Below, piece after piece: positions 8,390 to 18,348 of a stretch of DNA of 64,000 nt. Both the position numbers and the translations under genes were made by a program. This stretch comes from Mycobacterium gordonae. Its GTDB lineage: Bacteria > Actinomycetota > Actinomycetes > Mycobacteriales > Mycobacteriaceae. The DNA is taken from the NCBI RefSeq assembly GCF_002101675.1, contig NZ_LQOY01000255.1:1-64000 (forward strand), read 5' to 3'. The notes under the pieces are model-generated. The model saw nothing but the letters and a program-made list of their open reading frames with translations, had not been told where the DNA came from and ran no database searches. How positions within the stretch are numbered: the stretch's first letter is position 1; each line of letters starts with the position of its first letter.

Positions 8390-9310
8390 GTGGCTATTCG
8401 GCTTGCGTTCCAGATTCCCAATTTCTCCTACGGAACCGGCGTAGAGAACCTGTTCCCCACCGTCATCGCGCAGGCCCGGGAAGCCGAAGCTGCCGGTTAT
8501 GACTCGCTTTTCGTGATGGACCACTTCTACCAGCTGCCCATGATCGGTTCCCCGGATCAGCCGATGCTCGAGGCGTATACAGCGCTGGGTGCGTTGGCCA
8601 CCGCCACCGAGCGGCTGCAACTCGGCACGCTGGTGACCGGCAACACCTACCGCAATCCGGCCCTGCTGGCCAAGGTGATCACCACGCTGGACGTGGTCAG
8701 CGGCGGCCGGGCGGTGCTGGGCATCGGCGCCGGCTGGTTCGAACTCGAACACCGGCAGCTGGGCTTCGAATTCGGGACCTTTACCGACCGGTTCAACCGG
8801 CTCGAAGAGGCGATGCAGATCATCGATCCGATGATCAAGGGCGAACGGCCGACGTTCAAGGGTCATTGGTACACCACCGAGTCCGCGATGGCCGAACCCC
8901 GTTACCGCGAACGCATTCCGGTGTTGGTCGGCGGCGGCGGGGAGAAGAAGACGTTCGGCATCGCCGCGCGTTACGCCGACCATCTCAACATCATCGCCGC
9001 GTTCGACGAACTACCCCGCAAGATGGATGCCGTGAAGGCGCGCTGTGCGGAGGTGGGTCGCGACCCGGCCACCTTGGAGACCAGCATGATGCTGACCGTG
9101 CTGGTCGACGAGAACGCCAAACCAGAACAGTTGCCCGAGAACGTGACGGCACGGACGGCGGTCGGCAGCCCCGCGCAGATCGCCGAGCAGGTAGAGGCCA
9201 AGGTGCTGGGCGCCGGCCTGGACGGGGCGGTCATCAACATTCCCGGCGGCCATGTTCCCGGGGTCATCACCAGCGTCGCCGAGGCGCTGCGCCCCCTGCT
9301 TGGCGCATAG
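8390..9310 (+). CDS. LLM-class F420-dependent oxidoreductase (Rv1855c-like)
   Basis: 306 residues from GTG 8390 (MAIRLAFQIPNFSYG). Another GTG at 8381 would add three residues. The luciferase-like TIM barrel is recognisable: REAEAAGYDSLFVMDHFYQ, LGTLVTGNTYRNPALLAKV, VLGIGAGWFELEHRQLGF and the C-terminal VGSPAQIAEQVEAKVL block. Such mycobacterial proteins typically use reduced F420 for hydride transfer; the substrate is unknown. It sits between the SDR and ndh genes on the same strand. Confidence 0.85.
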   Translation: MAIRLAFQIPNFSYGTGVENLFPTVIAQAREAEAAGYDSLFVMDHFYQLPMIGSPDQPMLEAYTALGALATATERLQLGTLVTGNTYRNPALLAKVITTLDVVSGGRAVLGIGAGWFELEHRQLGFEFGTFTDRFNRLEEAMQIIDPMIKGERPTFKGHWYTTESAMAEPRYRERIPVLVGGGGEKKTFGIAARYADHLNIIAAFDELPRKMDAVKARCAEVGRDPATLETSMMLTVLVDENAKPEQLPENVTARTAVGSPAQIAEQVEAKVLGAGLDGAVINIPGGHVPGVITSVAEALRPLLGA

Positions 9311-9343
9311 CGAAAGTAGGGCCACAGAAGGCAATTCGCTGAG

Positions 9344-9359
9344 TGTGGCTAATTACACA
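9344..9359. promoter_or_regulatory. Possible CRP-family site upstream of ndh
   Basis: TGTGGCTAATTACACA has TGTG and CACA half-sites at the spacing of the mycobacterial Crp consensus TGTGA-N6-TCACA, with both inner bases deviating. It lies about 99 nt before the ndh start in the 147-nt intergenic region. Suggestive only. Confidence 0.3.
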
Positions 9360-9457
9360 GGCTCGCGGTTGGGTTTGTGCGGGTGGGTTGACTAGGCTTT
9401 GGGTATTAGCTAACTGCACTCGCCCGCCCAAGGAGATCCCGTCAGGAGCAGCGGAAC

Positions 9458-10849
9458 ATGAGCCCCCAACAAGAACCCACAGTTGAACCGCGTCAACGGC
9501 ATCGTGTCGTGATCATCGGATCCGGGTTCGGCGGACTCACCGCGGCAAAGAAGCTCAAGCACGCTGACGTCGACATCAAGTTGATCGCGCGCACCACTCA
9601 TCACCTGTTCCAGCCTTTGCTGTATCAGGTCGCCACCGGGATCATCTCCGAGGGTGAGATCGCGCCGACCACCCGCGTCATCCTGCGCAAGCAGCGCAAT
9701 GTGCAGGTGCTGCTGGGCAATGTCACGCATATCGACCTGGCGCGCAAGGTCGTCGTGTCGGAGTTGCTCGGTCACACCTACGAGAACCCGTACGACAGCC
9801 TGATCGTCGCGGCCGGAGCCGGTCAGTCCTACTTCGGCAACGACCAGTTCGCCGAGTTCGCCCCCGGCATGAAGACCATCGACGACGCGCTGGAGTTGCG
9901 GGGCCGCATTCTGAGCGCCTTCGAACAGGCCGAACGGTCGAGTGACCCGGAGCGCCGCGCCAAACTACTCACCTTCACCGTTGTCGGCGCGGGTCCGACC
10001 GGTGTCGAAATGGCCGGGCAGATCGCGGAATTGGCCGAGCACACCCTCAAAGGTGCGTTCCGCCACATTGATTCGACCCGGGCCCGGGTGATTCTGCTCG
10101 ATGCCGCACCGGCCGTGTTGCCGCCGTTCGGTGAAAAGCTGGGTGAGCGCGCGGCCGCGCGGCTGGAGAAGCTGGGCGTCGAGATCCAGTTGGGCGCCAT
10201 GGTCACCGACGTCGACCGCAACGGCATCACCGTCAAGGATGCCGACGGCACCGAGCGCCGCATCGAGTCCGCCTGCAAGGTGTGGTCGGCCGGCGTCTCC
10301 GCGAGTCGGCTGGGCCGCGACCTCGCCGAGCAGTCCGACGCCGAACTCGACCGGGCCGGCCGGGTCAAGGTGCTTCCTGACTTGTCCATTCCCGGCCATC
10401 CCTACGTCTTCGTCGTCGGTGACATGGCGGCAGTCGAGGGCGTCCCCGGCGTGGCGCAGGGTGCCATCCAGGGCGGCAAGTACGTCGCCAACAACATCAA
10501 GGCCGAGCTCAAGGGTGCCGACCCGGCCGAGCGGGAGCCGTTCCAGTACTTCGACAAGGGCTCGATGGCCACGGTGTCGCGATTCTCCGCGGTCGCCAAG
10601 ATCGGCCCGCTCGAGTTCAGTGGGTTCATCGCCTGGCTGATGTGGCTGGTGCTGCACCTGGTCTACCTGGTCGGGTTCAAGACCAAGGTCGCGACACTGC
10701 TGTCGTGGATCGTGACCTTCCTGAGCACCCGGCGCGGCCAGCTGACCATTACCGATCAGCAGGCGTTCGCGCGAACGCGCCTGGAACAACTCGCGGAGGC
10801 GGCGGCCGAGGCGCAGAGCGCCGGGGCCGTCACCCGAAAAGCCAGTTAG
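9458..10849 (+). CDS. ndh: Type II NADH:quinone oxidoreductase Ndh
   Basis: 463 residues, the same length as M. tuberculosis Ndh (Rv1854c). Non-proton-pumping oxidation of NADH with menaquinone, on the inner face of the membrane. The FAD-binding motif VVIIGSGFGGLTAAKKL is near residues 16-32 and the NADH-binding motif VVGAGPTGVEMAGQIAEL near 177-194. A YVFVVGDMAAVEG FAD motif follows. The hydrophobic helix FIAWLMWLVLHLVYLVGF near 390-407 is the membrane anchor region. An AGGAG lies 8 nt before the ATG. In M. tuberculosis a urease operon follows; here the next gene is the convergent thioesterase, 26 nt away. Confidence 0.96.
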   Translation: MSPQQEPTVEPRQRHRVVIIGSGFGGLTAAKKLKHADVDIKLIARTTHHLFQPLLYQVATGIISEGEIAPTTRVILRKQRNVQVLLGNVTHIDLARKVVVSELLGHTYENPYDSLIVAAGAGQSYFGNDQFAEFAPGMKTIDDALELRGRILSAFEQAERSSDPERRAKLLTFTVVGAGPTGVEMAGQIAELAEHTLKGAFRHIDSTRARVILLDAAPAVLPPFGEKLGERAAARLEKLGVEIQLGAMVTDVDRNGITVKDADGTERRIESACKVWSAGVSASRLGRDLAEQSDAELDRAGRVKVLPDLSIPGHPYVFVVGDMAAVEGVPGVAQGAIQGGKYVANNIKAELKGADPAEREPFQYFDKGSMATVSRFSAVAKIGPLEFSGFIAWLMWLVLHLVYLVGFKTKVATLLSWIVTFLSTRRGQLTITDQQAFARTRLEQLAEAAAEAQSAGAVTRKAS

Positions 10850-10878
10850 CCGGCAGTCAGCCGGCAGCCAGCCGGCTA
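10847..10878. terminator. Inverted repeat between convergent ndh and thioesterase stops
   Basis: TAGCCGGC (10847-10854) and GCCGGCTA (10871-10878) are perfect inverted arms, each containing the stop codon of one convergent gene. GCCGGC occurs three times in the 32 nt. It could serve as a short bidirectional terminator, but there is no U-tract. Confidence 0.35.
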
Positions 10879-11277
10879 CGCCTCGAGGTTCTGCAACCGC
10901 ACCTGACCCCGAGCCACCACCCGGTCATCGTCATCGGTGATGGTGACCAGCCACAGCTGCTGACGGCGGCCGCGGTGTATCGGCTCCGCTCTGCCGTAGA
11001 CCGTGCCCGACTTGATGGCCCGCAAAAAATCGGTGTTGTTGTTGACCCCCACCACGTTTCCGCCACCGTTGGACGCGAGCCAGGTGTAGGCCGCCACGCT
11101 GGCCATGCTCTCGATCATCGAGCAGTAGACGCCACCGTGGACCAGCCCCATCGGCTGCAGCAACTTCGGCTTGACCTCGAGCTGCGCGCGGGCGCCGTCG
11201 GGGGTCAGCTCGGTGAATTGCAGACCGAGCTCACTGTCGAACGCTGCAACAAATTCCTGCTCAGAAGCTGACGACAC
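10876..11277 (-). CDS. PaaI-type hotdog-fold thioesterase (Rv1847-like)
   Basis: 133 residues from GTG 11277; the open frame extends to 11430, but that part overlaps the sRNA locus. The hotdog motif is clear: LLQPMGLVHGGVYCSMIESMAS, with the HGG typical of PaaI/YdiI acyl-CoA thioesterases, then VGVNNNTDFLRAIKSG and GRRQQLWLVTITDDD. It probably hydrolyses an acyl- or aryl-CoA; the substrate cannot be told. It lies directly downstream of an IdeR-box-driven sRNA in the same direction, so read-through would make it iron-responsive. Confidence 0.85.
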   Translation of the reverse strand: MSSASEQEFVAAFDSELGLQFTELTPDGARAQLEVKPKLLQPMGLVHGGVYCSMIESMASVAAYTWLASNGGGNVVGVNNNTDFLRAIKSGTVYGRAEPIHRGRRQQLWLVTITDDDDRVVARGQVRLQNLEA

Positions 11278-11315
11278 GTTGTCGTGTCTACACCATGGCG
11301 ACAGCCCCATAGAGA

Positions 11316-11415
11316 CAGGCGAGCCCCGTACCGAAGGCACGGGGCTCGCCGATCGAGGAGGCGCGGGGGTCACTGCAGCCCTCAGGACCCTCCGCTGCCG
11401 TGCTCGCTCGACCGG
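11316..11415 (-). ncRNA. mrsI: MrsI-like iron-responsive small RNA (ncRv11846)
   Basis: M. tuberculosis encodes the IdeR-controlled sRNA MrsI between Rv1846c (blaI) and Rv1847, on the Rv1847 strand. The same interval here has an iron box at 11423-11441 and then about 100 nt on the minus strand. It ends in a strong hairpin: GGCGAGCCCCGT (11350-11339) pairs perfectly with ACGGGGCTCGCC (11329-11318) around a GCCTTCGGT loop, followed by TGTCTCTAT. A C-rich segment, CGCGCCTCCTCGATC, lies just 5' of the hairpin and could pair with Shine-Dalgarno regions. A GGGTC...GACCC stem lies further 5'. The ends are estimates: the start from the box position, the end from the hairpin. Confidence 0.72.
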
Positions 11416-11422
11416 GTTCAGC

Positions 11423-11441
11423 ATAGGCAAGGCTGCCCTAA
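11423..11441. promoter_or_regulatory. IdeR iron box
   Basis: ATAGGCAAGGCTGCCCTAA matches the mycobacterial IdeR consensus TTAGGTTAGGCTAACCTAA at 14 of 19 positions. It is in the blaI/thioesterase intergenic region, about where the MrsI promoter should be. Iron-IdeR would repress when iron is sufficient. Confidence 0.65.
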
Positions 11442-11489
11442 ATTGGCAAGCCTCCGTTGCGTAATCTGATCGAGGGGATTCGTTGTGGG

Positions 11490-11506
11490 TACGACACTCG
11501 GTAGTA
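11490..11506. promoter_or_regulatory. Candidate BlaI operator
   Basis: TACGAC-ACTCG-GTAGTA is an imperfect palindrome (one mismatch in 6-bp arms) centred about 49 nt before the blaI ATG. Mycobacterial BlaI sites are TAC/GTA-rich palindromes and blaI is autoregulated in M. tuberculosis, so this is the best local candidate. Confidence 0.45.
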
Positions 11507-11546
11507 AGCCGGAGTACGCTGGTTCCAACGCTCAGGGAGATGAACT

Positions 11547-11963
11547 ATGGCCAAGCTGACGCGGCTGGGGGATCTGGAACGCGCCGTCATGGACCACTTG
11601 TGGTCGATGCCGGAACCCCAGACTGTTCGCCAGGTCCACGAAGCGTTGTCGGCGCGACGCGACCTCGCCTATACGACCGTCATGACTGTGCTGCAGCGGC
11701 TGGCGAAAAAGAACCTGGTATCCCAGCTCCGCGACGACCGCGCGCATCGCTACGCGCCGGTACACGGCCGTGACGAACTGGTGGCCGGGCTGATGGTCGA
11801 CGCGCTAGCGCAAGCCGAAGACTCCGGTGGTCGCCAGGCGGCGCTGGTGCACTTCGTCGAGCGGGTGGGCGCGGATGAGGCCGACGCACTGCGTCGCGCG
11901 CTCGCCGAACTGGAAGCAAATCAACGCAATTCGCTATCTGCTGGACCTCCGGCCGACGACTGA
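11547..11963 (+). CDS. blaI: BlaI/MecI-family transcriptional repressor
   Basis: 138 residues, the same length as Rv1846c. The winged helix is visible from the start: LGDLERAVMDHLWSMPEPQ, then VRQVHEALSARRDLAYTTVM and a basic wing; the C-terminal helices dimerise. BlaI dimers repress beta-lactamase and related genes and are inactivated when the partner sensor peptidase triggers cleavage. The M56 peptidase gene starts 14 nt downstream, making the usual repressor-sensor pair. Confidence 0.95.
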   Translation: MAKLTRLGDLERAVMDHLWSMPEPQTVRQVHEALSARRDLAYTTVMTVLQRLAKKNLVSQLRDDRAHRYAPVHGRDELVAGLMVDALAQAEDSGGRQAALVHFVERVGADEADALRRALAELEANQRNSLSAGPPADD

Positions 11964-11977
11964 GGGAGACTTACGGC

Positions 11978-12928
11978 GTGTCTGCGCTGGCCTTCACCAT
12001 CCTTGCGGTGCTGCTGGCTGGCCCCACACCGGCAGTACTGGCCCGAGCCAAGTGGCCGCTGCGCGCCCCCCGCGCCGCGATGGTGCTCTGGCAGGCCGTT
12101 GCGCTGGCCGCCGTCCTGTCCACTTTCAGCGCGGGCATCGCCATCGCCAGCCGGCTGCTGATGCCCGGTCCGGACGGTCGGCCCACGGCCGGCATCGTCG
12201 ACGCCGAGAGTCGCCTCGGCTGGCCGCTCTGGGCGGCCTACGTCACCGTTTTCGCGCTGACCCTGCTGGTCGGGGCACGCCTGGTGGTGGCCGTGGTGCG
12301 GGTGGCCATCGCGAACCGGCGGCGCCGGGCACACCACCGGATGGTGGTCGACCTGGTCGGGGTGGGACACGATTCCGCGTTGAGCGCGCCGTGCACCCGG
12401 ACCCGCGACCTGCGGGTGCTGGATGTCGAGCAACCCCTCGCCTACTGCCTGCCCGGGGTTCGCAGCCGCGTCGTAGTCAGCGAAGGGGCCCTTAGCGCGC
12501 TCGACGACGCCGAAGTCGCGGCCATCCTGTCCCACGAGCGCGCTCACCTGCGGGCCCGCCACGACCTCGTCCTGGAGGCGTTCACGGCCGTTCATGCCGC
12601 ATTCCCCCGGCTGGTGCGGAGTGCCAACGCCCTGGACGCGGTCCAGCTGCTGGTCGAACTGCTGGCCGATGACGCCGCCGTGCGTACGGTCGGGCGCACT
12701 CCCCTGGCCCGGGCCCTGGTGACTTGTGCTTCCGGGCGCGCGCCCTCGGGCGCCCTGGCCGCCGGAGGGTCCAGCACCGTGGTGCGGGTCCGGCGGCTGT
12801 CCGGCCGGGGCAACAGCCCGCTGCTGTCAGCGGGGGCCTATCTCACCGCTGCGGCCGTGCTGGTGGTGCCCACCATCGCGCTCGCCGTACCGTGGCTGAC
12901 GGAGCTACACCGGTTGATCACCGCCTGA
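11978..12928 (+). CDS. M56-family (BlaR1-type) integral membrane metallopeptidase
   Basis: 316 residues, as in Rv1845c. The zinc motif HExxH is seen as SHERAHLRARHDL near residue 188. Hydrophobic segments occur before it (LAFTILAVLLAGPTPAVLA, VLWQAVALAAVLSTFSAGIAI) and at the C-terminus (AYLTAAAVLVVPTIALAVPW). No extracellular penicillin-binding sensor domain is visible, so unlike BlaR1 it would need another way to sense the signal. The GTG start follows GGGAGA; co-transcribed with blaI. Confidence 0.88.
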   Translation: MSALAFTILAVLLAGPTPAVLARAKWPLRAPRAAMVLWQAVALAAVLSTFSAGIAIASRLLMPGPDGRPTAGIVDAESRLGWPLWAAYVTVFALTLLVGARLVVAVVRVAIANRRRRAHHRMVVDLVGVGHDSALSAPCTRTRDLRVLDVEQPLAYCLPGVRSRVVVSEGALSALDDAEVAAILSHERAHLRARHDLVLEAFTAVHAAFPRLVRSANALDAVQLLVELLADDAAVRTVGRTPLARALVTCASGRAPSGALAAGGSSTVVRVRRLSGRGNSPLLSAGAYLTAAAVLVVPTIALAVPWLTELHRLITA

Positions 12929-13032
12929 CGCCGAGCCGAGCGCCGTGGAACGCTGGCGGCGCCGTTGTGCGACAGTATATTTCCCAGGTTTCCGAGTTTT
13001 CCCCACCGCTGGGCCCGACTGAGAGGCAGGAC

Positions 13033-14490
13033 ATGAGTTCGTCGGATTCCAAGACTGCGACCGCACAGATCGGGGTGACCGGGCTGGCCGTGATGGGGTC
13101 GAACCTGGCCCGGAACTTCGCCAGGCACGGCTACACCGTCGCGCTGCACAACCGGTCGGTGGCCAAGACGGACGCGCTGCTGGACGAGCACGGCTCCGAG
13201 GGCAACTTCGTGCGCAGTGAGACGATCCCGGAATTCCTTGCGGCACTGGAAAAGCCGCGGCGGGTCATCATCATGGTCAAGGCCGGTGACCCCACCGATG
13301 CCGTCATCAACGAGCTCGCCGACGCGATGGAAGAGGGCGACATCATCATCGACGGCGGCAATGCGCTCTACACCGACACGATTCGCCGGGAGAAGGCGAT
13401 CCGCGAGCGTGGGCTGCATTTCGTCGGCGCCGGCATCTCCGGTGGCGAGGAGGGCGCGCTGAACGGGCCGTCGATCATGCCGGGCGGGCCGGCCGAATCC
13501 TACGAGTCGCTCGGCCCGCTGCTCGAGGAGATCTCCGCACACGTCGACGGCGTGCCGTGCTGCACCCACATCGGACCCGACGGTGCCGGTCACTTCGTCA
13601 AGATGGTGCACAACGGGATCGAGTACTCCGACATGCAGTTGATCGGTGAGGCGTACCAACTGCTGCGCGACGGGCTGGGCAAGTCGGCGGGCGAGATCGC
13701 CGAGGTGTTCGACGAATGGAACAAAGGCGACTTGGACAGCTTCCTGGTCGAGATCACCGCGCAGGTGCTGCGCCAGACCGACGCCAGGACCGGCAAGCCG
13801 TTGGTCGACGTCATCGTCGACGAGGCCGAGCAGAAGGGCACCGGTCGCTGGACGGTGAAGTCGGCGCTGGACCTGGGGGTACCGGTCACCGGCATCGCCG
13901 AGGCCGTGTTCGCGCGGGCGCTGTCGGGTTCGGTCGCTCAGCGCAAGGCGACCACCGGACTGGCGTCGGGTGAACTGGGTGACAAGCCTGCCGACGCAGC
14001 ACAGTTCACCGAGGACGTCCGGCAGGCCCTCTACGCATCGAAGATCATCGCCTACGCCCAGGGCTTCAACCAGATCCAGGCCGGCAGCGCCGAATACGAC
14101 TGGGGCATCACACCCGGCGACCTGGCGACCATCTGGCGCGGCGGCTGCATCATCCGGGCCAAGTTCCTCAACCGCATCAAAGAGGCCTTCGACGACGACC
14201 CCGACCTGCCCACGCTGATCGTCGCCCCGTACTTCCGTAGCGCGATCGAAGCGGCCATCGACGGCTGGCGGCGCGTGGTGGTGACAGCTACCCAGTTGGG
14301 TATCCCCATTCCTGGCTTCTCCTCGGCGTTGTCCTACTACGACGGGTTGCGCACCGAACGGCTGCCCGCGGCGCTGACCCAGGGGTTGCGCGATTTCTTC
14401 GGCGCACACACCTACGGGCGCACCGACGAGGAGCCGGGCAAGAAGTTCCACACCCTGTGGAGCGGAGACCGAAGCGAAGTTCCTGCTTAG
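13033..14490 (+). CDS. gnd1: 6-phosphogluconate dehydrogenase, decarboxylating
   Basis: 485 residues from ATG 13033 (GAGAGGCAGG just upstream), matching the Gnd1 length I recall. The open frame upstream (12724) overlaps the M56 gene and is not used. NADP-binding GVTGLAVMGSNLARNFA is at the N-terminus. The active-site region is GAGISGGEEGALNGPSIMPG and HFVKMVHNGIEYSDMQLI, containing the catalytic Lys. It produces ribulose 5-phosphate and NADPH in the oxidative pentose phosphate pathway, in the cytosol. It is followed 9 nt later by guaB1. Confidence 0.96.
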   Translation: MSSSDSKTATAQIGVTGLAVMGSNLARNFARHGYTVALHNRSVAKTDALLDEHGSEGNFVRSETIPEFLAALEKPRRVIIMVKAGDPTDAVINELADAMEEGDIIIDGGNALYTDTIRREKAIRERGLHFVGAGISGGEEGALNGPSIMPGGPAESYESLGPLLEEISAHVDGVPCCTHIGPDGAGHFVKMVHNGIEYSDMQLIGEAYQLLRDGLGKSAGEIAEVFDEWNKGDLDSFLVEITAQVLRQTDARTGKPLVDVIVDEAEQKGTGRWTVKSALDLGVPVTGIAEAVFARALSGSVAQRKATTGLASGELGDKPADAAQFTEDVRQALYASKIIAYAQGFNQIQAGSAEYDWGITPGDLATIWRGGCIIRAKFLNRIKEAFDDDPDLPTLIVAPYFRSAIEAAIDGWRRVVVTATQLGIPIPGFSSALSYYDGLRTERLPAALTQGLRDFFGAHTYGRTDEEPGKKFHTLWSGDRSEVPA

Positions 14491-14499
14491 CGAGAGACG

Positions 14500-15936
14500 A
14501 TGAAGTTCCTGGACGGGCACCGCCCCGGGTTCGACCTGACCTACAACGACGTTTTCATCGTGCCCAACCGGTCCGATGTCGCGTCGCGGTTCGACGTCGA
14601 CCTGTCCACCGTCGACGGCTCCGGCACCACCATTCCGGTCGTCGTCGCCAACATGACCGCGGTGGCGGGTAAGCGGATGGCCGAGACGGTGGCCCGTCGC
14701 GGGGGAATCGTGATCGTCCCGCAGGACCTCCCTATCCCGGCCGTCAGGCAGACGGTGGAGTTCGTCAAGAGCCGCGACCTGGTGCTCGACACCCCGGTGA
14801 CGCTGGCGCCCGACGATGCGGTGTCGGACGCGATTGCGCTGATTCACAAGCGCGCGCACGGCGTCGCGGTGGTGGTCTTCGAGGGCCGCCCCATCGGGCT
14901 GGTCCGGGAAGCGGCCTGTGTCGGCGTGGACCGGTTCAGCCGGGTACGCGACATCGCCGTCACGGATTTCGTCTCGGCACCGGCGGGCACCGAGCCGCGC
15001 AAGGTCTTCGACCTGCTCGAACACGCGCCGATCGACGTGGCGGTGCTGACCCACCCCGACGGCACCCTGGCCGGAGTGCTGACCCGCACCGCCGCCGTCC
15101 GCACCGGGATCTACCACCCCGCCCTGGACAACGCGGGCCGGTTGCGGGTCGGCGCGGCGGTCGGCATCAACGGCGAGGTTGCCTCCAAGGCGCGGGAGCT
15201 GGCCGAGGCGGGCGTCGACGTGCTGGTCATCGACACCGCACACGGGCACCAGGTCAAGACGCTGGAGGCGATCAGGATGGTCGCCTCGCTGGACCTGGGC
15301 GTGCCGCTGGTGGCCGGAAACGTGGTGTCCGCGCAGGGCACCCGGGATCTGATCGAGGCCGGCGCCGGCATCGTCAAGGTCGGCGTCGGGCCCGGCGCGA
15401 TGTGCACCACTCGGATGATGACCGGCGTAGGCCGCCCGCAGTTCTCCGCAGTCGTCGAATGTGCCGCTGCTGCAAGGGAATTGGGCGCCCATGTGTGGGC
15501 GGACGGCGGGATTCGGCACCCGCGCGACGTGGCTCTGGCGCTGGCCGCCGGTGCGTCGAACGTGATGATCGGGTCGTGGTTCGCCGGCACCTACGAGTCC
15601 CCCGGCGACCTGATGCGCGACCGCGACGGCCAGCCGTACAAAGAGAGCTACGGCATGGCGTCCAAGCGGGCGGTGGTCGCCCGCTCGGGCGCGGAGAGCC
15701 AGTTCGACCGGGCCCGCAAGGCCCTGTTCGAGGAGGGCATCTCGACGTCGCGGATGGGGCTGGACCCCGATCGCGGCGGCGTCGAGGACCTGATCGACCA
15801 CATCACCTCCGGCGTCCGCAGCACCTGTACCTACGTGGGCGCGGCGAACCTGGAAGAGCTGTACGAGCGGGCGGTGGTTGGTGTGCAGTCCGCAGCCGGC
15901 TTCGCCGAAGGGCATCCGTTGCCCACCGGCTGGTGA
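14500..15936 (+). CDS. guaB1: GuaB1, CBS-containing GMP reductase of the IMPDH family
   Basis: 478 residues. IMPDH/GMPR barrel with the catalytic Cys loop VGVGPGAMCTTRMMTG. A CBS pair is inserted at about residues 95-210 (LAPDDAVSDAIALIHKRAHG, then LEHAPIDVAVLTHPDGTL). Although long called an IMP dehydrogenase, mycobacterial GuaB1 has been shown to act as a GMP reductase converting GMP to IMP, with the CBS part regulating it. It is linked to gnd1 by a 9-nt gap. Function assigned by family, not tested here. Confidence 0.9.
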   Translation: MKFLDGHRPGFDLTYNDVFIVPNRSDVASRFDVDLSTVDGSGTTIPVVVANMTAVAGKRMAETVARRGGIVIVPQDLPIPAVRQTVEFVKSRDLVLDTPVTLAPDDAVSDAIALIHKRAHGVAVVVFEGRPIGLVREAACVGVDRFSRVRDIAVTDFVSAPAGTEPRKVFDLLEHAPIDVAVLTHPDGTLAGVLTRTAAVRTGIYHPALDNAGRLRVGAAVGINGEVASKARELAEAGVDVLVIDTAHGHQVKTLEAIRMVASLDLGVPLVAGNVVSAQGTRDLIEAGAGIVKVGVGPGAMCTTRMMTGVGRPQFSAVVECAAAARELGAHVWADGGIRHPRDVALALAAGASNVMIGSWFAGTYESPGDLMRDRDGQPYKESYGMASKRAVVARSGAESQFDRARKALFEEGISTSRMGLDPDRGGVEDLIDHITSGVRSTCTYVGAANLEELYERAVVGVQSAAGFAEGHPLPTGW

Positions 15937-15943
15937 CTGGCCG

Positions 15944-17295
<1,352 letters not shown>

Positions 17296-17299
<4 letters not shown>

Positions 17300-18348
17300 A
17301 CCCCATCGTGGCGATCGTCCTGGCGACGCTGCTGATCGCGCTGAACGCCTTCTTCGTCGGCGCGGAATTCGCCATGATCTCGGCCCGCCGCGACCGCCTG
17401 GAAGCACTCGCCGAGCAGGGCCGGGCCAGCGCGGTCACGGTCATCCGTGCCGGCGAACAGCTGCCGGCGATGCTGGCCGGCGCCCAACTGGGCGTCACGG
17501 TGGCATCACTGCTGCTGGGCCGGATCGCCGAACCGGCCGTGGCGTCGCTGTTGGAATCGTCGTTCGAGCTGACCGGCATGCACACCGCGGTCCTGCACAC
17601 GTTGGCGTTCATCATCGCGTTGGCCCTGGTGGTGACGCTGCATGTGCTGCTCGGCGAGATGGTGCCCAAGAACATCGCCCTGGCCGGGCCGGAACGCACC
17701 GCGATGCTGCTGGTGCCGGCCTATCTCCCCTATGTGCGCGCTGCGCGCCCGGTCATCGTCTTCTACAACAAGTGCGCGAACGGGATATTGCGCCTGGTCG
17801 GGGTGCAACCCAAGGACGAACTCGACATCACGGTGTCCACCGCGGAGCTGTCGGAACTGATCGCCGAATCGCTGTCGGAGGGCTTGCTCGACCAGGAGGA
17901 GCACGTCCGGCTGACCCGCGCGTTGCGGGTGCGGACCCGGGTGGTCGGGGACGTCGCGGTCCCGCTGGCGAAGGTTCACGCGGTATCGGTGGCCTCGGCC
18001 GGGGCCGGGCCGACCATCGGTGCGGTCGAGCAGGCCCTGGCGCAGACCGGGTACTCCCGGTTCCCGGTGGTGGACCGCGACGGTAACTACATCGGCTATC
18101 TGCACATCAAGGATGTGCTCGCCCTCGGTGACAATCCGCACACGGTGATCGGGCGGGCGCTGGTGCGTCCGCTGCCGACGATTCCGCAGGCGCTGCGGTT
18201 GCCGGACGCGTTGTCGCGGATGCGCCGCAGCAACAGCCATCTGGCGCTGGTGACAGCCGATGACGGCGAGGTGGTGGCACTGGTGGCGCTGGAGGATCTG
18301 GTGGAGGACCTGGTCGGAAGTATGCGCGACCGTGTGCCGCGGGAGTGA
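17296..18348 (+). CDS. CNNM-type membrane protein with CBS pair (Rv1841c-like)
   Basis: 350 residues. CNNM membrane region first (IVAIVLATLLIALNAFFVGAEF, LHVLLGEMVPKNIAL), then a CBS pair (ALAQTGYSRFPVVDRDGNYI, LALVTADDGEVVALVALEDLVEDLVG). Unlike the upstream paralogue it ends soon after the CBS pair and lacks the CorC/HlyC domain. Translation is coupled to the upstream gene by an ATGA overlap. Probably a cation-homeostasis membrane protein. The PE_PGRS34/vapBC13 genes that follow in M. tuberculosis are absent; glcB comes next after a 273-nt gap. Confidence 0.9.

Noticed and set aside
11278..11430. N-terminal extension of the thioesterase to 11430
   Set aside because: It runs through the sRNA and its terminator hairpin; family similarity begins after GTG 11277.
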